This document shows, piece after piece, positions 1 to 6,837 of a stretch of 7,943 nucleotides of DNA (within the stretch, counting starts at the first letter, position 1; every line of letters starts with the position of its first letter). A program made the position numbers and the translations under genes. The notes under the pieces are model-generated. The model worked only from the letters and a program-made list of their open reading frames with translations, had not been told where the DNA came from and ran no database searches. The DNA is from Mariprofundaceae bacterium (lineage in GTDB: Bacteria > Pseudomonadota > Zetaproteobacteria > Mariprofundales > J009): the NCBI GenBank assembly GCA_015489095.1, contig WFMN01000159.1, forward strand, positions 1 through 7,943. The letters are read 5' to 3'.

Positions 1-449
1 CCCAGAAGCCCAACCGCTTTGGTAAGTATGACCGCAAGCACTACAGCGCGGTCTTTGCCGGGATCACCCCGGTGGAGCAGCCGGCGCTGGTGATCATGGT
101 GATGGTGGACGAGCCGCAGAAGAGCATCTACGGCGGCAGCGTGGCGGCGCCGATCTTCCGCCATATCGCCGAACAGGCGCTGCCCCACCTGGGGATCGCG
201 CCGCGGCTGCGGGTCAAGGCGCGCCGTCTCCGCCGCCCGCGCGCCGCCGTGCGGCAGGTGGCCTTCACCGGTGACGGTCGGCAGCGGGCGTCGCTGCGTC
301 ATCTGTCGCTGCGCGAGGTGCGGCGGGAGGCGGCGCTGCACCATTGGCAGCTTCGCACCCACGGCTCCGGCTGGGTGGTCAGGCAGCAGCCCGCCTCACT
401 GGCCTCGGTGGCCGCCGGCGGCAAGGTGGAGGTGTGGCTCGATGAGTAG
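1..449 (+). CDS. ftsI: FtsI/PBP3 septal transpeptidase, C-terminal part with PASTA-like tail (5' truncated)
   Basis: Septal class B penicillin-binding protein that cross-links peptidoglycan with FtsW in the inner membrane and periplasm. The window begins inside the gene; the reading frame starts at base 3 and leaves 148 residues before TAG at 447-449. The first residues (QKPN...) look like the sequence just after the KTG box of the family (KTGTAQKP), so the active-site Ser, SxN and KTG motifs lie upstream and cannot be checked. The stretch PALVIMVMVDEP, then IYGGSVAAPIF and IAEQAL, is the typical end of the transpeptidase domain. An Arg-rich linker follows (about residues 65-92), then a PASTA-like domain (about 93-148; HLSLREV, GSGWVVRQQPA and a final KVEVWL strand). 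E. coli FtsI has no PASTA domain. The gene overlaps murE by 8 bases. Assignment to FtsI rather than another class B PBP rests on the fragment plus its place directly before murE. Confidence 0.93.
   Translation, partial: QKPNRFGKYDRKHYSAVFAGITPVEQPALVIMVMVDEPQKSIYGGSVAAPIFRHIAEQALPHLGIAPRLRVKARRLRRPRAAVRQVAFTGDGRQRASLRHLSLREVRREAALHHWQLRTHGSGWVVRQQPASLASVAAGGKVEVWLDE
428..433 (+). promoter_or_regulatory. Shine-Dalgarno site of murE
   Basis: GGAGGT lies 8 bases before the ATG at 442, inside the last codons of ftsI. It is a near-perfect ribosome binding site and decides the murE start over the in-frame ATG at 271. Confidence 0.75.
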
Positions 450-1923
450 GGTGCAACTGGCGGCTCCCGTGTTGTGCGACCTCGGTCGGCAGCAGGTGAC
501 CATCGCTGCGCTCTGCGATGACAGCCGCGAGGTGGCGCGCGGCGATCTGCTGCTGTTGCTGCCCGCGGCCGGTGCGCGCCGGCTGGATCGGGTGGCGGCG
601 GACTACCTGCAACAGGCGGTCACCCGTGGAGCGGCGGCGGTGGTGTCGGTGGCCGCCGGCACGGTGCTGGCGGAGGCCGCCACCATTCCCCATCTCGCCC
701 TCGCCACCATGGAGGAGGCGGGCCACTGGCTGCGTCGGCTGCTGGGCTGCGGCAGCGAACATCCGCGCTGTATCGGGATCACCGGCACCGATGGCAAAAC
801 CAGTATCACATGGATGGTGCGTCAGGCGTTGCAGCGACTGCAAGGCGCAAGCTGGTCGCTGGGAACGCTGGGGCGGATCACCGGCGATGGCGCCCCGACT
901 CCGCTGCCCAATACCACCCCGTCGCTGTTGACGATCCATCACACGCTGGCGGAGGCCGCCCGGCACAAGGTGGGGTCGCTGGTGTGCGAGGTGTCGTCCC
1001 ACGGCATCGATCAGCAGCGCATCGCCGGGATCCCGTTTGCCGCCGCGCTGTGGAGCAACATCGGTAGTGACCATCTGCAGGATCATGGCGGCATGGATCG
1101 CTATGTGGCGCTCAAGGCCGATTTTGTGCGTCGGGTGATCGATCGCGGCGGCTGCGCGGTGGCCAACGGCGATCAGCCGCTGCTGGTGACGGCGCTGGAG
1201 TCGGTGGGCGAGCGCATTTTCTGGTACGGGCGGGAGCTGGCCGGGGGGTGTCCCGAGCGTCACCTCTGCTGGCGCTCGCTGGGCGATGACCGGGTCGAGC
1301 TGCAGGTGGGTGGTGATCGCGTGGTGATCGCGCAGGCGCCGCGGGCGCGGTTCCATCACGAAAATCTGGCTGCCGCCGCCGCGCTGTTGCTGCATGGTGG
1401 CCTAGCCGATCTGGCGCGGTTGCCGGCGCTGCTGGCGGCGATGCCGGTGCCGCCGGGCAGGATGGAGCCGGTGGCGGATGGCGTCTTTATCGACTTCGCC
1501 CATACACCGGAGGCGTTGGCGGCGCTGCTCGCCTCGGCGCGCAGGCTCTGTCGGGGTCGGCTGCTGCTGGTGTTCGGTTGCGGCGGCGACCGCGATCACG
1601 GCAAGCGGCCGCGGATGGGGGAGGTGGCCGCCCGTGGCGCCGATCTGGTCTGGGTGACCGCGGATAACAGCCGCGGCGAATCCCCGCGGACGATCGCCGA
1701 TCAGGTGGTCGCCGGCATGGAGGGGATCGATTGCCAGTGGTGGGTGGAGCTGGATCGCGGCGCGGCGATCGCGGCGGCGCTGCAACAGCGGCAGGCCGAC
1801 GATCTGTTGCTGATCGCCGGCAAGGGGCATGAGACCTACATGGAGCAGAACGGGGTGCGCACCCCGTGGAGCGATGCCGAGGTGGTGCGTACCGCCTTGC
1901 AACTGGACAAGCGATGCGGATGA
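442..1923 (+). CDS. murE: UDP-MurNAc-L-Ala-D-Glu:diaminopimelate ligase MurE
   Basis: Cytoplasmic ATP-dependent ligase that adds the third residue, most likely meso-diaminopimelate, to UDP-MurNAc-L-Ala-D-Glu. The 493 residues match the family length (E. coli 495). Visible motifs: N-terminal DDSREV (family DSR motif); P-loop GTDGKTS at residues 115-121; SSHGIDQQR at 185-193, the UDP-substrate region; SDHL and the ALKADF lysine K225, which corresponds to the carbamylated lysine of E. coli (K224); GCGGDRDHGKRP; and GKGHE at 460-464, matching the DAP-binding Gly and Glu of E. coli (G464, E468). The diaminopimelate signature DNPR reads DNSR here (408-411): the Arg that contacts the substrate is kept but Pro is Ser. 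That points to DAP rather than lysine (S. aureus has DNPA), though substrate choice is inferred. The ATG at 442 is chosen for its strong ribosome site and because the homologous N-terminus begins there. It overlaps ftsI by 8 bases and murF by 10. Confidence 0.97.
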   Translation: MSRVQLAAPVLCDLGRQQVTIAALCDDSREVARGDLLLLLPAAGARRLDRVAADYLQQAVTRGAAAVVSVAAGTVLAEAATIPHLALATMEEAGHWLRRLLGCGSEHPRCIGITGTDGKTSITWMVRQALQRLQGASWSLGTLGRITGDGAPTPLPNTTPSLLTIHHTLAEAARHKVGSLVCEVSSHGIDQQRIAGIPFAAALWSNIGSDHLQDHGGMDRYVALKADFVRRVIDRGGCAVANGDQPLLVTALESVGERIFWYGRELAGGCPERHLCWRSLGDDRVELQVGGDRVVIAQAPRARFHHENLAAAAALLLHGGLADLARLPALLAAMPVPPGRMEPVADGVFIDFAHTPEALAALLASARRLCRGRLLLVFGCGGDRDHGKRPRMGEVAARGADLVWVTADNSRGESPRTIADQVVAGMEGIDCQWWVELDRGAAIAAALQQRQADDLLLIAGKGHETYMEQNGVRTPWSDAEVVRTALQLDKRCG

Positions 1924-3272
1924 GCGGCGCGGTGATGGCGGAGGCAACCGGTGGCCACTGGCGGGGCGGCGTGCCCGCCGAGGTGGTCGGGGCGGTGATC
2001 GACCACCGGAAATTGCGCCGTGGCAACGCCTTCATCGCCTTGCGCGGGCCGAACCATGACGGCCACCGCTTCGCCGCCGAGATCGCGGCGCGCGCGGGGG
2101 CGCTGGTTGGTGAGCGGCGCTATGCCGAGGCGTGGCGAGGGCTTCCGGCGCCGCAACTGCTGGTGGAGGATAGCTACCGTGCGCTGATCGATCTGGCGAC
2201 GCGCCACCGCGCAAGCTGCGGCGTGCAACGGGTGATCGCGGTGGTGGGCTCGCAGGGGAAGAGCACGGTGCGGCGCATGATCGCCCATCTGCTGGCGATG
2301 GATGATCGCCGTGTCGCACAGACGGAAGGGAACCTGAACAACCTGATCGGCACGCCGCTCACCCTGCTCGCCATCGGGGCGGGGTGCGACGACGCGGTGG
2401 TGGAGTGCGGCATCAGCGAACGCGGAGAGATGGCGAAACTGGCGGCGATGGTGCAGCCCGATGTGGTGGTGGTGCCGGGGCTGTCGCTGGCGCACAGCGC
2501 GGGGCTGGTTGATCTGGCCACCATCGTGCGGGAGAAGGGGGTGATGGTTGCCGCGGCGCGCACGGCCTGCTTTGCCGGCGCCGGTGTGGCGGCGCTGTTG
2601 GCGCGCCACGGTGTGGTCTGCGGGGGGGGGCTGCACGCCGCCGAGGAGGCAACCTCCGTCCAGTGGGTGTTGGATGGCGAGCGTTTGCGGCTTCGTCACG
2701 GTGGGGAGCAGGCGGAACTCGATCTCCGCTGTCCCGCCGCCCACTTGGCCGCCGATATGGCTTTGGCGGCCACGGTGGCGCGCCACCTGCAGCCGCGGTG
2801 GTCGCTGGCGGCGATCGCCGATCGGCTGGCCGAATGGCGGCCGATGGCGGGGCGGATGCGGCTGCTGCCGGGGGTGGGCGGAAGCCGCGTGATCGATGAC
2901 TGCTACAACGCCAACCCCGCGTCGATGCAGGCGGCGCTCGATACCCTGCGGGCGCTGCCCGGCCGCCGCATCGCCATCCTCGGCGATATGGGCGAGCTGG
3001 GCGATGCGGCGGCGGCCGCCCATCGCCGGCTCGATCTGGACGGGATCGACCGCTTGCTCTTGATCGGTGCGCAGATGGCACAGGTGGCGGCGGAACGGGG
3101 GGATGGCCAAGGGTTTGCGACGCTGGATGCGGCGCTTCCGGAGGTGATGCGGCTGGCGGCAACGCTGAACGAGGGCGATACCGTGCTGGTCAAGGGGTCG
3201 CGGATGATGCGGCTGGAGCAGGTGGTCGCGTTGCTTCAGGCGGATAGTGGGGAGCGTGATCATGCTCTATAA
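1914..3272 (+). CDS. murF: UDP-MurNAc-tripeptide:D-Ala-D-Ala ligase MurF
   Basis: Cytoplasmic ligase that adds D-Ala-D-Ala to UDP-MurNAc-tripeptide, the last soluble step before MraY. From ATG 1914 it has 452 residues, the same as E. coli MurF. Motifs: N-terminal domain IDHRKLRRGNAFIAL (family usually D[ST]R, here DHR); P-loop GSQGKST at 112-118; GNLNNLIGTPLTLL; DDCYNANP at 328-335; ILGDMGELGD; and VLVKGSRMMRLE near the end. The middle domain departs from consensus: ECGI at 164-167 where the family has EMGA or similar, VPGLSLAH where it has NNxxxAH, and no clear NAD motif after EKG. The end motifs are strong, so I call it functional MurF. The start is uncertain: ATG 1914 has a weak GGA at 1905-1907, while ATG 1920 forms an ATGA overlap with the murE stop; both would be coupled to murE. 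A run of nine G lies at 2622-2630. It overlaps mraY by 11 bases. Confidence 0.95.
   Translation: MRMSGAVMAEATGGHWRGGVPAEVVGAVIDHRKLRRGNAFIALRGPNHDGHRFAAEIAARAGALVGERRYAEAWRGLPAPQLLVEDSYRALIDLATRHRASCGVQRVIAVVGSQGKSTVRRMIAHLLAMDDRRVAQTEGNLNNLIGTPLTLLAIGAGCDDAVVECGISERGEMAKLAAMVQPDVVVVPGLSLAHSAGLVDLATIVREKGVMVAAARTACFAGAGVAALLARHGVVCGGGLHAAEEATSVQWVLDGERLRLRHGGEQAELDLRCPAAHLAADMALAATVARHLQPRWSLAAIADRLAEWRPMAGRMRLLPGVGGSRVIDDCYNANPASMQAALDTLRALPGRRIAILGDMGELGDAAAAAHRRLDLDGIDRLLLIGAQMAQVAAERGDGQGFATLDAALPEVMRLAATLNEGDTVLVKGSRMMRLEQVVALLQADSGERDHAL
3249..3254 (+). promoter_or_regulatory. Shine-Dalgarno site of mraY
   Basis: GGGGAG lies 7 bases before the ATG at 3262, inside the end of murF. It favours this ATG over the in-frame GTG codons at 3247 and 3256; the MraY homologous N-terminus (MLYNLLYPF) also starts here. 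Confidence 0.7.
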
Positions 3273-4329
3273 CCTGCTCTACCCCTTCGCCGACCAGATC
3301 TCGCTGTTCAACCTGTTTCAGTATATCACCTTCCGCACCATCTACGCGCTGATCACCGCGCTGGTCATCTGCTGGCTGACGGCGCCGCGTTTTATCCGCT
3401 GGCTCAACGCCAGCCAGCATCAGCAGCCGATCCGCAGCGACGGGCCGCAGAGCCACCTCGCCAAGCAGGGGACGCCGACCATGGGCGGGCTGCTGATCAT
3501 CGTCTCGGTGGCGGTGGCGACACTGCTGTGGGCCGATCTCGGCAACCTCTTCATCTGGCTGGCGCTGCTGGTGACGGTGGGGTTCGGCGCCATCGGCTGG
3601 TACGACGACCATCGCAAGGTGGTGCTGCGCTGCTCCGACGGCATCTCCGCGCGGCAGAAGATGGGGGCGCAGTTGGCAATCTCTTTGGTGGTGGCGCTGG
3701 CGTTGATGGCGATGACCGATCCGGTGGTCGATCTGCCGTTTACCAAACACCCGCTCCATCTGGGATGGTGGTATGTACCGTTTGTGGTGCTGGTGCTGGT
3801 GGGGTCGTCCAACGCGGTCAACCTGACCGACGGGCTCGACGGCTTGGCGGTGGCACCCACCCTGATGGTGGCGACGGCGCTGGCGGTGGTGGTCTATCTC
3901 TCCGGCCACGCCCGCTTCTCCGAGTACCTGATGATTCCCCATGTCATCGGCGTGGGGGAGTTGACCGTCTTTTGCGGGGCGATGGTGGGCGCTTGCCTCG
4001 GTTTTTTGTGGTTCAACACCTACCCGGCGCAGGTTTTCATGGGCGATGTGGGGGCGCTGGCCTTGGGAGCGGCGCTCGGTTTTGTCGCCTGCGCCGCCCA
4101 TCAGCAGCTGCTGCTGGCGATTGCCGGCGGGCTGTTTGTGCTGGAGGCGGTGAGCGTGATGGTGCAGGTGGCCTCGTTTAAGCTGACGGGGAAGCGGGTG
4201 TTTCGCATGGCGCCGATTCACCACCATTTTGAATTGAAGGGGTGGGCGGAGCCGAAGGTGATCGTCCGCTTCTGGATTATCTCGCTGCTGCTGGCGCTGA
4301 TCGCGCTCTCCACGCTGAAGATCCGATGA
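3262..4329 (+). CDS. mraY: Phospho-MurNAc-pentapeptide translocase MraY
   Basis: Integral inner-membrane enzyme that transfers phospho-MurNAc-pentapeptide from UDP to undecaprenyl phosphate, forming lipid I. The 355 residues (E. coli 360) hold about ten hydrophobic segments. The N-terminal FQYITFRTIYA and DGPQSHLAKQGTPTMGG are family signatures. The catalytic Asp pair is D115-D116 (WYDDHRKVV), at the same numbers as in E. coli. NAVNLTDGLDGLA is at 184-196, FLWFNTYPAQVFMGDVG includes D262 (E. coli D267), and the HHH motif is H320-H322 (MAPIHHHFELKGW). All residues known to matter for catalysis or the magnesium site are present. The loop after the Asp pair reads LRCSDGISARQKM where proteobacterial homologues usually have a Lys/Asp-rich stretch; this is minor. 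It overlaps murF by 11 bases, and its TGA overlaps the murD ATG. Confidence 0.98.
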   Translation: MLYNLLYPFADQISLFNLFQYITFRTIYALITALVICWLTAPRFIRWLNASQHQQPIRSDGPQSHLAKQGTPTMGGLLIIVSVAVATLLWADLGNLFIWLALLVTVGFGAIGWYDDHRKVVLRCSDGISARQKMGAQLAISLVVALALMAMTDPVVDLPFTKHPLHLGWWYVPFVVLVLVGSSNAVNLTDGLDGLAVAPTLMVATALAVVVYLSGHARFSEYLMIPHVIGVGELTVFCGAMVGACLGFLWFNTYPAQVFMGDVGALALGAALGFVACAAHQQLLLAIAGGLFVLEAVSVMVQVASFKLTGKRVFRMAPIHHHFELKGWAEPKVIVRFWIISLLLALIALSTLKIR

Positions 4330-5642
4330 ACAACGCAATCCTAGGCATGGGTGTCACCGGCCAGTCGATCGCCCGCTACCTGCGGGCGGCGGGGGAGCCG
4401 TGCACCTGTTTCGATGAATCATCCAGCGAGCAGATGACGGCCGATGTGCGGGTGGCACCCTTCGATTCCACACTGCTCGCCACCTTCGATCGGGTGGTGG
4501 TCAGCCCCGGCATCGCCTGGAACCATCCGGTGTTGGTGGCGCTGCGCGACGCGGCCGCGCGCACCGGCAGGCCGCTGCTGGTCAGCGATCTGGATCTGTT
4601 TGTGGATCACTACCAAGGCGAACTGCTGGCGATTACCGGCACCAACGGCAAGACCACGGTGACCCACCTTTTGGGGGTGCTGCTGGAGACGGTGCCCGGC
4701 GGCGTCGAGGTGGGGGGCAATATCGGCCAGCCGATGCTCGATCTGCTGTGCGAGAAACGGATTCCTCCCCGCGTGGTGCTGGAGCTCTCCAGCTTCCAGT
4801 TGGAGCGCAGCCGGCCGCTGCATCCCAACTGGGCGGCGCTGCTCAATATCCAGCCGGATCATGTCGATATGCACGACTCGCCGCGGGCCTACCGGCAGGC
4901 CAAGGAGCGGTTGCTGTTGCAGCAGGGCGAGGGCGACCATGCGCTGCTGCCGTCGGGGCAGGGGTTTGACGCGCTGGCCGGGCAACTGGCCGCGCGCGGG
5001 GTGGTGGTGCGCCGCTTCGGCGACGGCGCGGATGTCGGCATCCACGACGACGCCATCGTCTGGCAAGGGGGTGATGGTGCCCCCCGCAGCGTGCCGCTGA
5101 CCGAACTGAAGATTCGCGGTCGTCATCAACAGGCCAATCTGGCGGTGGCGGCGCAGGGAGCCGCCGACTACGGGGTGCACGACCCGGTGATCGTGGAGGG
5201 GGTGACCAGCTTTCGCGGTCTGCCGCACCGCCTGCAGTGGATCGGTGAACATCACGGCCACGCGTGGTACAACGACTCCAAGGCGACCAACCCTGACGCG
5301 GCGGCCGCGGCACTGGCGGCGCTGGGGGAGGCGGTGTGGATCTGCGGCGGGGTGACCAAGGGGATCGATCTGGCGCCGTTGCTGCAGGCGGCGCGCGAAC
5401 ACGCCCGCCTGATGGTGGTGATCGGTCGCGACCCCGCCCCGTTTGTCGCGCTCGCCAAGCAGGCGCAAGTGGCGTGGGAGGTGGCCGAGAGCATGGAGCA
5501 GGCGGTGGCGTTCGCCGCCCACAGCGACCCGCAACTGCCGGTGGTGCTGGCGCCGGCGGCGGCCAGTTTCGATCAGTTCGCCAACTACGCCGCGCGCGGC
5601 GAGGCGTTTGTGCAGGCGGTGGGGGCGTTGACCGATGTGTAA
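4326..5642 (+). CDS. murD: UDP-MurNAc-L-alanine:D-glutamate ligase MurD
   Basis: Cytoplasmic ATP-dependent ligase that adds D-glutamate to UDP-MurNAc-L-alanine, upstream of MurE in the pathway. It has 438 residues, essentially the E. coli length. Motifs: N-terminal ILGMGVTGQSIARYL, a Rossmann-like UDP-binding domain; VVSPGI; P-loop GTNGKTT at 105-111; GGNIGQP; LELSSFQLE; PDHVDMH; the lysine in YRQAKERLL (K193), at the position of the carbamylated K198 of E. coli; LPHRLQWI; WYNDSKATNPDA; GGVTKGIDL; and APAAASFDQFANYAARGEAF, where many homologues have SPACASLDQF. The ATG at 4326 overlaps the mraY TGA (ATGA) and has only a weak ribosome site, so translation is probably coupled to mraY. An in-frame ATG at 4242 lies inside mraY and would add sequence without MurD similarity. 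Followed by a 34-base gap, the only one in the window. Confidence 0.98.
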   Translation: MNNAILGMGVTGQSIARYLRAAGEPCTCFDESSSEQMTADVRVAPFDSTLLATFDRVVVSPGIAWNHPVLVALRDAAARTGRPLLVSDLDLFVDHYQGELLAITGTNGKTTVTHLLGVLLETVPGGVEVGGNIGQPMLDLLCEKRIPPRVVLELSSFQLERSRPLHPNWAALLNIQPDHVDMHDSPRAYRQAKERLLLQQGEGDHALLPSGQGFDALAGQLAARGVVVRRFGDGADVGIHDDAIVWQGGDGAPRSVPLTELKIRGRHQQANLAVAAQGAADYGVHDPVIVEGVTSFRGLPHRLQWIGEHHGHAWYNDSKATNPDAAAAALAALGEAVWICGGVTKGIDLAPLLQAAREHARLMVVIGRDPAPFVALAKQAQVAWEVAESMEQAVAFAAHSDPQLPVVLAPAAASFDQFANYAARGEAFVQAVGALTDV

Positions 5643-5661
5643 CCGACACCACCGCCCCGAT

Positions 5662-5668
5662 GGAAGGG
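5662..5668 (+). promoter_or_regulatory. Shine-Dalgarno site of ftsW
   Basis: GGAAGGG lies 8 bases before the ATG at 5677, in the 34-base murD-ftsW gap. It gives ftsW its own ribosome entry, unlike the ATGA-coupled murD and murG. It supports the ATG at 5677 over the in-frame ATGs at 5698 and 5707. Confidence 0.7.
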
Positions 5669-5676
5669 TGTAGCCC

Positions 5677-6837
5677 ATGCAGAAGACGCTTGCCCCGATG
5701 GATACCATGCTGGTCGGCATCGTGCTGATTCTGCTGCTGTTCAGCACGGTGATGATCTCCAGTGCCAGCATGGCGGTGGCCGACACCCGCTATGGCGATC
5801 CATTGCGGATCGTCAGCCACTGGGCGGTCTATGTGCCGGTCGGGCTGCTGATCATGTGGGGGGTGTCGTGCATCGAGATCTCGTGGCTGAAGGCGGCGAC
5901 CTTAAGCTGGCTGCTGCCTGGCGCGCTGCTGTTGATGGTGCTGGTGCTGATTCCTGGGGTTGGCATGCGCATCAACGGCGCGCAGCGCTGGTTTTCGTTT
6001 GCCGGTTTCACCCTGCAGCCGGTGGAGTTGGTGAAGTCGGTGTTGGTGCTCTACATGGCCTACTACCTGTCGGCCTTCCCCGAGCGGCTGGGCAGTTTTC
6101 GCACCGGGCTGGCGCCGATGCTGGTGGTGCTGGTGGTCTTTGTGGCGCTGCTGCTGTTGCAGCCCGATTTCGGCAGTTCGATGCTGATCGTCGGTGCGAC
6201 GGTGGGGATGTGGTTTTTGGGCGGGGTGTCGCTGCGCTACATGGCGATGATGGTGGTGACGGTGTTCGGCTTCGCGGCGATTGCGATCGCCTCCGCCCCC
6301 TACCGCGTCAAGCGATTTTTGAGCTTTATCGATCCGTGGGACGACCCCTTCGGCAGCGATTATCAGCTCGCGCAGTCGATGATCGCCTACGGCTCCGGCG
6401 GGGTCAGTGGGGTCGGCCTAGGGCAGGGGGTGCAGAAGCTCTTCTACCTGCCGGAATCGTTTACCGACTTTATCGTGGCGGTGATCGGCGAGGAGCTGGG
6501 GCTGGTCGGCACCTTAAGCCTGATTCTGCTGTTTGCGCTGCTGGTCGGGCGCGCTATCCGCATCGCGATGAAGAGCGATGTGCTCTATGAGCGGCTGGTG
6601 GTGTTCGGTTGCACGCTGATGATCGCCATCACCTTCATGATCAACCTGGGGGCGTCGAGCGGCCTGATGCCGACCAAGGGGATGCCGATGCCGTTTGTCT
6701 CCTACGGTGGCAGCGCGCTGTTCGGCAACTGTCTGCTGATGGGGCTGATCCTCTCGGTGCAGCGCCACCTGCCGGTCAACAGCAAACGGGCGAAGGCGGC
6801 GCCAAGACGCCGCATTCCGGTGGCGGCGACCTCATGA
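5677..6837 (+). CDS. ftsW: Septal peptidoglycan glycosyltransferase FtsW (SEDS family)
   Basis: SEDS-family inner-membrane enzyme that polymerises lipid II into glycan strands at the division site, in a complex with FtsI. The 386 residues hold about ten hydrophobic segments. Motifs: NGAQRWF; LQPVELVK (usual form QPSE or QPAE); LQPDFGSS with D164, in the conserved Asp motif of SEDS proteins; RFLSFIDPWDDPFGSDYQLAQS; GVGLGQGVQKLFYLPES; FTDFIVAVIGEELG (the usual His before TDF is Phe here); and PTKGMPMPFVSYGGSALF near the C-terminus. The last 20 or so residues are basic and probably cytoplasmic. FtsW is preferred over RodA because the gene sits between murD and murG. Only the Val in QPVE and the Phe in SFTDF depart from consensus. 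The stop TGA overlaps the murG ATG. Confidence 0.96.
   Translation: MQKTLAPMDTMLVGIVLILLLFSTVMISSASMAVADTRYGDPLRIVSHWAVYVPVGLLIMWGVSCIEISWLKAATLSWLLPGALLLMVLVLIPGVGMRINGAQRWFSFAGFTLQPVELVKSVLVLYMAYYLSAFPERLGSFRTGLAPMLVVLVVFVALLLLQPDFGSSMLIVGATVGMWFLGGVSLRYMAMMVVTVFGFAAIAIASAPYRVKRFLSFIDPWDDPFGSDYQLAQSMIAYGSGGVSGVGLGQGVQKLFYLPESFTDFIVAVIGEELGLVGTLSLILLFALLVGRAIRIAMKSDVLYERLVVFGCTLMIAITFMINLGASSGLMPTKGMPMPFVSYGGSALFGNCLLMGLILSVQRHLPVNSKRAKAAPRRRIPVAATS

Noticed and set aside
271..441. Upstream in-frame extension of murE by 57 codons from ATG 271.
   Set aside because: The added sequence is a low-complexity Arg/Cys/Trp-rich out-of-frame reading of the ftsI PASTA region, and the ATG at 442 has a strong ribosome site.
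1836..3263. Long open frame of 475 codons on the - strand opposite murF.
   Set aside because: It is a shadow of GC-rich codon use: very rich in His, Arg, Gln and Pro, with no recognisable domain, lying antisense to a clearly conserved gene. The same applies to long - strand frames at 379-1395, 3190-4338 and 4419-5786.
4242..4325. Upstream in-frame ATG that would lengthen MurD by 28 residues.
   Set aside because: It lies within the conserved C-terminus of mraY, lacks MurD similarity, and the ATG at 4326 gives the exact family length.
5643..5676. Possible promoter or terminator in the murD-ftsW gap.
   Set aside because: At 34 bases it shows only a ribosome site; I see no -35/-10 pair and no inverted repeat followed by a T run.
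6609..6833. Upstream in-frame extension of murG by 75 codons inside ftsW.
   Set aside because: The extra residues are a shadow frame of ftsW; the MurG N-terminal strand and GGGTGGH loop begin right after the ATG at 6834.
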